Source: PALSA-607 sp036501485
GTDB taxonomy: Bacteria; Actinomycetota; Actinomycetes; Acidothermales; Acidothermaceae
Direction of reading: 5' to 3'
DNA length: 64,000 bases
Assembly (NCBI GenBank): GCA_036501485.1
Contig: DASYAG010000022.1
Location: 28,654-92,653 of the forward strand
Part shown: one piece after another, positions 59,108-64,000 of the stretch
Layout: every line of letters begins with the position of its first letter
Position numbering within the stretch: the stretch's first letter is position 1
Program-made: the position numbers and the translations under genes
The notes under the pieces: generated by a model
What the model was told of the DNA's origin: nothing
The model's database searches: none
Seen by the model: the letters and a program-made list of their open reading frames with translations, nothing else

Positions 59108-59899
59108 GGTCGGGGGTAAATAGGTGGAACAGGTTGGGGCCCTCTAACCGCTGGGCATGCGCCGATCCCGTTGATCGCGTTCGCGAGCCAGTCTTCGGTC
59201 GAGTCGTCTCTTCGGGGAGTCGTCGAGCAGGTCGCCGACCGCCTCGAAAGGCGTCGTCCCCCCTCTCAGGCGAACGAAACTGAGCGTCAGCCTACGTCAG
59301 ACACGCTCACGCGTGCCGCACGCGCGCCGAACAAGCGCGGCGTTGTGTTTGGCAGCGTGCTCGCAGCGTGCTGACACGGTATCGATGCACAGGGTTATCC
59401 ACAGGGCGTTCTCGGGGTCGCCCACACCTTTGTCCACAGGTCCGCCCACAGTTGGAAGGCCCAAAGTGAAGCCCCCGGCTTGCTGCCATCCGCCTTCCCC
59501 TTGCGAATGGCGCCCGACCGGGGGCTTCGACGCCCCGACGTTAGGAGGTCGCAGTCGGCGCCGTCAACGCTGCGAGGAGCGCTCGAAACGATCGCCTGTG
59601 GACAGGGTTGTGGGCGGGGTGGGGATGCGCGGGAGTGTTCCTGTGGACAGGGCGGGATAGGGATGTGCATGCGGCCTATGGCACCGGAGCGGTCGCCCCG
59701 CGCCACCTGCGCAGATGGCAATTCCCGCTGTGGATGGGAAAGAAATCGGTGGATTTGGGCAAGCGCAACGACTCTCTGGCGCGGCTGGAACGATCCGTGG
59801 CTCCGTCGGGACGATTCCCTGGCGCGGTCGCGACGATGCCCCTTGCGTGGCTGTGCACGGTGACGTGCAGGTGTCGCAGGCCGGCGGTACGGTGCCCGC
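59108..59899. other. Gene-free stretch with a DnaA-box-like cluster
   Basis: No convincing gene is seen in these 790 bases; frames here have poor codon use and no homology I recognise. Its notable content is four copies of a TCCACAGG-centred motif: TTATCCACA (59395-59403), TTGTCCACA (59430-59438) and two inverted CTGTCCACA (59597-59605, 59642-59650). Promoters of DUF5679 and of the YgjP-type gene must lie at its ends. It is not flanked by dnaA or dnaN. Confidence 0.65.
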
Positions 59900-60637
59900 G
59901 TGACTGCTTTAGAGGGATCCGTGCCAGAGAGTTCCGTCGAGGTCCGGCGAAGCGCTCGGCGCCGTCGAACGGTGTCGGCGTATCGCGACGGCGACCGCAC
60001 CATTGTGCTGCTTCCGGCGCGGATGTCGCGCGCCGAAGAGCAGCGTTGGATCGCGATCATGCTCGAACGGCTAGCCACCCAGGAGCGACGCAGTGCGCGG
60101 CGGGCGTCGCGCGGGGACGTCGAGCTTGGCCGCCGCGCTGCGGAACTGTCCCGCCAGTACCTGCGTGAGGTGCCGAAGCCGAAAAGTGTGCGATGGGTGA
60201 AGAACCAAGGCTCGCGGTGGGGCTCGTGCACACCGGTCGATGGCACCATCCGGCTGTCCGACCGGCTCGCGACAATGCCCGGCTGGGTCGTCGACTACGT
60301 GCTCGTGCACGAGTTGGCGCATCTCATCGAGATCGGTCACGGGCCGCGGTTCTACCGCCTCGTCGATGCGTTCCCAAAGGCCGAGCGCGCGCGTGGCTAT
60401 TTGCTGGGCGTGGTCGCTGGTGCGGGTTGGGCGGCCGAGCCCGACGCCCTTGACGCAGAGTCCGCCTACGAGGCGGGAGCCGACGACGCACGCGACGACA
60501 CCCGCGACACCCGCCACGACACCTGCGACGACACAGCCGAGACCAGGCCCGACACCGGAGCTGGCTCCACAAACGGCACGAGCTCCGCAACAGAAGCTGG
60601 CCGCACGACGCAGGCTGAGCTCGACGCCCTCTGGTAG
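59900..60637 (+). CDS. YgjP/M48-like (DUF45) metallopeptidase
   Basis: The 245-residue protein matches the YgjP family: SVRWVKNQGSRWGSCTPVDG, DYVLVHELAHLIEIGHGPRF (HExxH-type zinc site with third His). The core ends near residue 180; a hydrophilic tail rich in Asp/Thr/Arg (DDARDDTRDTRHDTCDD) is extra and disordered. Such peptidases are probably cytoplasmic zinc proteases of unknown substrate. The start is GTG. It converges with the zincin-like gene. Confidence 0.88.
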   Translation: MTALEGSVPESSVEVRRSARRRRTVSAYRDGDRTIVLLPARMSRAEEQRWIAIMLERLATQERRSARRASRGDVELGRRAAELSRQYLREVPKPKSVRWVKNQGSRWGSCTPVDGTIRLSDRLATMPGWVVDYVLVHELAHLIEIGHGPRFYRLVDAFPKAERARGYLLGVVAGAGWAAEPDALDAESAYEAGADDARDDTRDTRHDTCDDTAETRPDTGAGSTNGTSSATEAGRTTQAELDALW

Positions 60638-60658
60638 CGGGTCGGTCGTAGAACCAGG

Positions 60659-62077
60659 TCAGTCAGAAGTTTCGCCGGCCGGCCCATCGCTTGGTGGCGT
60701 GTCGTTTAGCGTGCGCAGGTCGAAGTCGCTGTCACGGCGGTCCACGAATCCAGGCGGATCGTCGAGGTCATCGACGGTCGGCAACAGGTCAGGGTGTTCC
60801 CACAGCGCGTCTCGGCCCTCTGCTCCGCGAGCCTCTCGCAGTAGTTGCCATAGCTGCGATGCCTCGCGCATCCGGCGTGGGCGCAGTTGCAGACCGACCA
60901 GGGTGCCGAACGTCTGCTCCGCCGGGCCGCCCGTCGCGCGCCGCCGCCGTACCGTCTCGCGCAAGGCCGATGCGCCCGCGAGCCGGCCCTCTGCCGCTTG
61001 CGCCACGACGTCGTCGATCCAGCCCTCGATAAGTGCGAGCAACGTCTCGAGTCGAGTGAGCGCGGCCTGTTGCGCCGGGGTGTTCTCTGGTTCGAATAAC
61101 CCACCCGTGAGCGCGTCCTGCAAAGCCTCAGGGTTCGTCGGGTCGATCGAGCCGAGCGCCTCCTGCATGCGCGAGGTGTCGACAGTGATGCCGCGCGAGT
61201 AGTCGTCGAGCGCCGCGACCAGTCGACCGCGCAGCCACGGGACGCCGGCGAACAACCGGTGACACGCGGCTTCGCGCAGGGCGAGGAACAGTCGCACTTC
61301 GTCGGGCGCGACACCAAGACCTTCACCGAAGGCCGCGATGCCGGCGGGGATCAGCGCAGCGTGCCCCACGCCAGCGAGGGGGAGGCCGACATCTGTCGAC
61401 GAGACGACCTCACGCGACAACGTGCCCAAGGCCTGACCGACCTGGCCGCCGAACATAACGCCGCCCATCTGGCGCATCATCGACAACAGCGGTCCGGTCA
61501 TGTCCGGCAACGGCCCTGACGACTCGTCGCTATCGAGATCAGTTCCTGGTGGGAAGCCCGGAAGTCCGAGCCCGGCAAGGCCCCCCGCGCTGGCCAGGCC
61601 GCCGGTGAGCTCGCCACTGAATGCCTCGACGACTTTGCTTGCGACCGGCTCGACGAGCTCGGCCCAGGTCGGCAGGGTCGCTTCGATCCACTCGGCACGA
61701 CTCCATGCGCTGGCCGATGTCGTCGCAGCCGGGAACGACGTGGTCGGGTCGAGCCACAACTCTGCGAGCCGGATCGCGTCGGTGACCGCACTGCGCTCCG
61801 CTGGTCCGATCGACGGGTCGTCGCCCGCCGCTGCCTGGCGCGCAACGTCCTTGGCCAGATCCCAGTTCACCGGGCCGCCCTGCCACGACAGCATGTCGGC
61901 GAAGCGATGCAACGCGCTGCTGATGTCGGCGCCACCGAAGTCGCCGAAACCCATCCCGCCCGCGCCGCCAGTGCCACCAGAGCCGCCAGTGCCACCAGAG
62001 CCGCCACCGCCGGGGCCACCAGAGCTGGGATCATTAGGGTCGCCCGGCTTGCCGAAGCCGAAGGGAATCTCGCTCAC
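60659..62077 (-). CDS. Zincin-like DUF2342-family protein (Rv3195 type)
   Basis: The 472-residue protein starts VSEIPFGFGKPGDPNDP, then has a Gly-rich stretch and an all-helical body with MMRQMGGVMFGGQVGQALG, VGHAALIPAGIAAFGEGLG and LALREAACHRLFAGVPWLRG. These are hallmarks of the actinobacterial family annotated as zinc-dependent metalloprotease or F420-biosynthesis-associated. I see no HExxH in it, so peptidase activity is doubtful. GTG 62077 has GAGGAG five bases upstream. It is divergent from the SDR gene. Confidence 0.82.
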   Translation of the reverse strand: MSEIPFGFGKPGDPNDPSSGGPGGGGSGGTGGSGGTGGAGGMGFGDFGGADISSALHRFADMLSWQGGPVNWDLAKDVARQAAAGDDPSIGPAERSAVTDAIRLAELWLDPTTSFPAATTSASAWSRAEWIEATLPTWAELVEPVASKVVEAFSGELTGGLASAGGLAGLGLPGFPPGTDLDSDESSGPLPDMTGPLLSMMRQMGGVMFGGQVGQALGTLSREVVSSTDVGLPLAGVGHAALIPAGIAAFGEGLGVAPDEVRLFLALREAACHRLFAGVPWLRGRLVAALDDYSRGITVDTSRMQEALGSIDPTNPEALQDALTGGLFEPENTPAQQAALTRLETLLALIEGWIDDVVAQAAEGRLAGASALRETVRRRRATGGPAEQTFGTLVGLQLRPRRMREASQLWQLLREARGAEGRDALWEHPDLLPTVDDLDDPPGFVDRRDSDFDLRTLNDTPPSDGPAGETSD

Positions 62078-62184
62078 CGCTGCTCCTCGGGCAAGATGGG
62101 CTCCATGACGGGGAAGAGGCAGGATCGATCGTGGGTCCGCCTGGCCACGTCCGTGCCTTCCAAAGTAGTCGTGCGGGGGAGCCG

Positions 62185-63336
62185 ATGAGTACTGAAGAGC
62201 AGCCGGTTCGCCCACGGCGCAGCCCTCGCCCGCGTCGCGTGGGTCCCGTCGTCGCTGTGACAGGCGCTGCGCACGGCGTCGGTGAGCTTCTCGTGCGCCG
62301 GCTCTCGTCGTCCGCTTCGGTGAAAAAAGTGATCGCGATCGACACGATCCGAGGCGATGTCCCCGAGGCGACGTGGCGGCTCGTCGATGTCCGCGAGCCA
62401 GCACTCGTCGACCGGCTCTCTGGTGTCGACGTTCTTGTCCATCTCGCCGTCGACAGCAGCGTGGACCGCGACGACGCTGACTTACGGAGCGCGCATGCCC
62501 GGGGCACGGCGACGGTCTTGACCGCAGCGCCGGCCGCGGGGGTCAGTCACGTCGTGCTCGTCACCAGTGCGATGGTTTATGGCGCTCTCGCGGACAATCC
62601 CGTGCCGCTGCCCGAGGACGCCGAACTGCAGGCAACTGCCGACAGCGCCTGGATGGGCGACCTGCTCGAGATCGAGCGGCTCGCGGCTCAGGCGCCGCGG
62701 ACACATCCCGGCCTCCTGGTGACGGTGCTGCGTCCGGCTGCGCTCGTTGGCGGTGGCGTCGACACCATCTTCACTCGGCATTTCGAGGCGCCACGGTTGC
62801 TTGCGGTCAAAGGATCACGCACCTGCTGGCAATTCTGTCACGTCGACGATCTGCTCTCCGCGCTCGAACTCGTTGTCAGCGGCGGATTGCGCGCGCCGGT
62901 TGACGACGAGGCCGGCGATCAGGTGCCCAGCGGCCATCTGGTTGTCGCGGTCGGTAGCGAGGGTTGGCTCGACCAGGACGACGTTGAACGAGTGACGGGC
63001 AAGCGGCACATCGAGTTGCCGTCCTCCGTCGCCTTCGGCACCGCCGAGCGATTGCACCGTCTCGGTGTCACGCCCGCGGGCTCCAGTGACTTGCAGTTCC
63101 TCGTGCATCCGTGGGTGGTCGATCCAACGCGGTTGGCCAAGGCCGGCTGGCGGGCTGCCTACGACAACGAAAGCGCGTTGGCGGTCGCGGTCGCCGAATC
63201 TGCGGGTCGGTTGGCCATCGGCGGTCACCGGCTCGGACGCCGAGATGCGGCCGCAGGTGCAGCCGTCGGTGCCACCGTCGCTTTGGTCGGGACGGCGGCG
63301 CTGGTGCGGCGGGCGAGGCGGCGCCGGCATGGCTGA
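62185..63336 (+). CDS. NAD-dependent epimerase/dehydratase-like SDR protein
   Basis: The 383-residue protein has an extended-SDR Rossmann start VVAVTGAAHGVGELLVRRL, DVLVHLAVDS, LVTSAMVYGALADN (the YxxxK Lys is not present; the Tyr is) and a C-terminal membrane helix (AGAAVGATVALVGTAALVRR). It probably binds NAD(P)(H) and acts on a nucleotide-sugar or related group at the membrane. The lost Lys suggests altered or no catalysis. Its 3' end overlaps moaE by eight bases. Confidence 0.85.
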   Translation: MSTEEQPVRPRRSPRPRRVGPVVAVTGAAHGVGELLVRRLSSSASVKKVIAIDTIRGDVPEATWRLVDVREPALVDRLSGVDVLVHLAVDSSVDRDDADLRSAHARGTATVLTAAPAAGVSHVVLVTSAMVYGALADNPVPLPEDAELQATADSAWMGDLLEIERLAAQAPRTHPGLLVTVLRPAALVGGGVDTIFTRHFEAPRLLAVKGSRTCWQFCHVDDLLSALELVVSGGLRAPVDDEAGDQVPSGHLVVAVGSEGWLDQDDVERVTGKRHIELPSSVAFGTAERLHRLGVTPAGSSDLQFLVHPWVVDPTRLAKAGWRAAYDNESALAVAVAESAGRLAIGGHRLGRRDAAAGAAVGATVALVGTAALVRRARRRRHG

Positions 63337-63754
63337 ACCTTCCGTCGAGGCCGACCGTACGACCCTGCAGACGCCAGCTGGCGTCGTCCGCCTCGTCGGT
63401 ATTCGAGACCTACCGCTGTCGGTCGATGAGGTGCTCGCCGCGGTGGCTGATCCCGCTGCTGGAGGCACCACCGTGTTCATCGGGACTGTTCGATCTGCAG
63501 ACGGCGGGCGTGAGGTGAACTCGCTGCGCTACGAGGCGCATCCCGACGCGATCGTCGTGCTGCGCGACGTGGCGCAGGAGGTTGCGGAAAAGCACGACGC
63601 CATTGCGATCGCCGCCGTTCACCGCACCGGCCTACTTGCCATCGGTGATCTTGCGGTCGTCGTCGCAGTCGCCGCTGCACATCGCGGGGAGGCTTTCGCC
63701 GCAGGCAAGGAGTTGATCGACGAGGTGAAAGCGCGGGTGCCGATGTGGAAATAG
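63329..63754 (+). CDS. moaE: Molybdopterin synthase catalytic subunit MoaE
   Basis: The 141-residue protein has TVFIGTVRSADGG, SLRYEAHPDAIVV, AAVHRTGLLAIGDLAVVVAV and AAHRGEAFAAGKELIDEVKA, the MoaE core. It transfers sulfur from MoaD thiocarboxylate to precursor Z; MoeZ elsewhere in the window can supply that sulfur. The chain stops at VPMWK, immediately after the second conserved active-site lysine, about ten residues before the usual end. It is co-translated with the SDR gene. Confidence 0.9.
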   Translation: MAEPSVEADRTTLQTPAGVVRLVGIRDLPLSVDEVLAAVADPAAGGTTVFIGTVRSADGGREVNSLRYEAHPDAIVVLRDVAQEVAEKHDAIAIAAVHRTGLLAIGDLAVVVAVAAAHRGEAFAAGKELIDEVKARVPMWK

Positions 63755-63847
63755 CAAAGCTTTACCGACGGCTCGGTCGCATGGGTGGGCATCGAGACTA
63801 CGCTTGACATCGAAAGCTGAAGGCATCGAAGGGACAGTCGTCAGATC

Positions 63848-64000
63848 ATGGGAGTCTTGCTGTGGTTGATGATTCCGGTCGCCTTTTTGATTGCGGGAAC
63901 GATCTACGCCTCGATCCGTAGCCGCCCGCGGCGACCGACCGCGATGCAGGATTCAATGGCGTCTTTTTCGAGATTTCGCCGCGCACTAGCCGCCAGCACG
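63848..64000 (+). CDS. Small membrane protein, partial (runs off the window)
   Basis: The frame from ATG 63848 is open to the window edge (51 codons). It begins MGVLLWLMIPVAFLIAGTIY, a single N-terminal membrane helix, then a basic cytoplasmic segment SIRSRPRRPTAMQDSMASFS. It resembles the short membrane proteins that precede PDZ-domain genes in actinomycetes, but the next gene is outside the window. A weak GAAGGG lies far upstream. Confidence 0.65.
   Translation, partial: MGVLLWLMIPVAFLIAGTIYASIRSRPRRPTAMQDSMASFSRFRRALAAST

Noticed and set aside
59171..59374. A 67-residue plus-strand frame in the gene-free stretch
   Set aside because: No ribosome-binding site, mixed codon use and no similarity; left as non-coding.
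59395..59650. Chromosomal origin oriC
   Set aside because: DnaA-like boxes are present, but neither dnaA, dnaN nor an AT-rich unwinding element is nearby; kept only as a DnaA-box cluster.
59395..60249. A 284-residue minus-strand frame over the gene-free stretch and YgjP gene
   Set aside because: It is Arg/Ser-rich, partly antisense to a gene with an intact HELAH motif, and lacks a start context.

Overview
The window is GC-rich DNA from an actinomycete. The evidence is gene content: WhiB7 with its attenuated leader, mycothiol enzymes (MscR, mycoredoxin), the AdnA/AdnB motor-nucleases, MoeZ, DUF3107 and UvrD2. The run from the DEAD-box helicase (about 32 kb) to the zincin-like protein (about 62 kb) resembles the Mycobacterium tuberculosis Rv3211-to-Rv3195 neighbourhood. 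The divergent glgA(glgM)/glgC pair resembles Rv1212c/Rv1213. The chemosensory cluster and PilB-type ATPase are unlike Mycobacterium, so this is probably a piliated or motile actinomycete of another order; I cannot name the genus. No rRNA, tRNA, CRISPR array, insertion sequence or prophage was recognised.

Layout. 0-6.4 kb: Mrp Fe-S carrier, MarR regulator, a PilB/GspE ATPase with MshEN, double-zinc-ribbon and degenerate receiver domains, an MFS transporter and a DUF6221 protein. 6.5-9.1 kb: glgA/glgM and glgC. 9.2-18 kb: DUF1003 and MgtE-N/CBS proteins, a GAF histidine kinase with a NarL-type regulator, a Nudix hydrolase, DUF6758, PHP and MarC proteins and a spermidine-synthase-like methyltransferase. 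18-28.3 kb: a chemosensory cluster (MCP, cheA, cheW, an unknown gene, cheB, cheR, cheY, cheX, cheY) ending in a strong hairpin, with no flagellar genes in view. 28.3-31.7 kb: a YkcB/YkcC-like polyprenyl glycosyltransferase pair.

31.8-38 kb: zinc-ribbon protein, DEAD helicase, ferritin-like protein, DUF3107 and divergent ligD-polymerase/ku genes (NHEJ). 38-42.6 kb: GrpB, MscR, an alpha/beta hydrolase, MoeZ and an alkyltransferase-like protein. 42.6-54.1 kb: adnA, adnB, a dipeptidase, NudC, mycoredoxin and uvrD2. 54.15-55.1 kb: whiB7 behind a leader of about 600 bases with an AT-rich promoter, a candidate upstream ORF and a terminator/antiterminator pair. 55.2-64 kb: a small basic protein, an AarF kinase, an orphan E1/ThiF-like protein, an ArsR-SRPBCC fusion with an operator inside its promoter, DUF5679, a gene-free stretch with a DnaA-box cluster, a YgjP-type peptidase, the zincin-like protein, an SDR protein, MoaE and a truncated membrane protein.

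Themes: DNA break repair (Ku, LigD, AdnAB, UvrD2), thiol/sulfur and molybdopterin chemistry (MscR, mycoredoxin, MoeZ, MoaE), and a surface-behaviour module in which both PilB and CheA carry MshEN-like (c-di-GMP-binding-type) repeats. Short perfect tandem duplications of 16-25 bp recur at gene borders, several including a stop codon.
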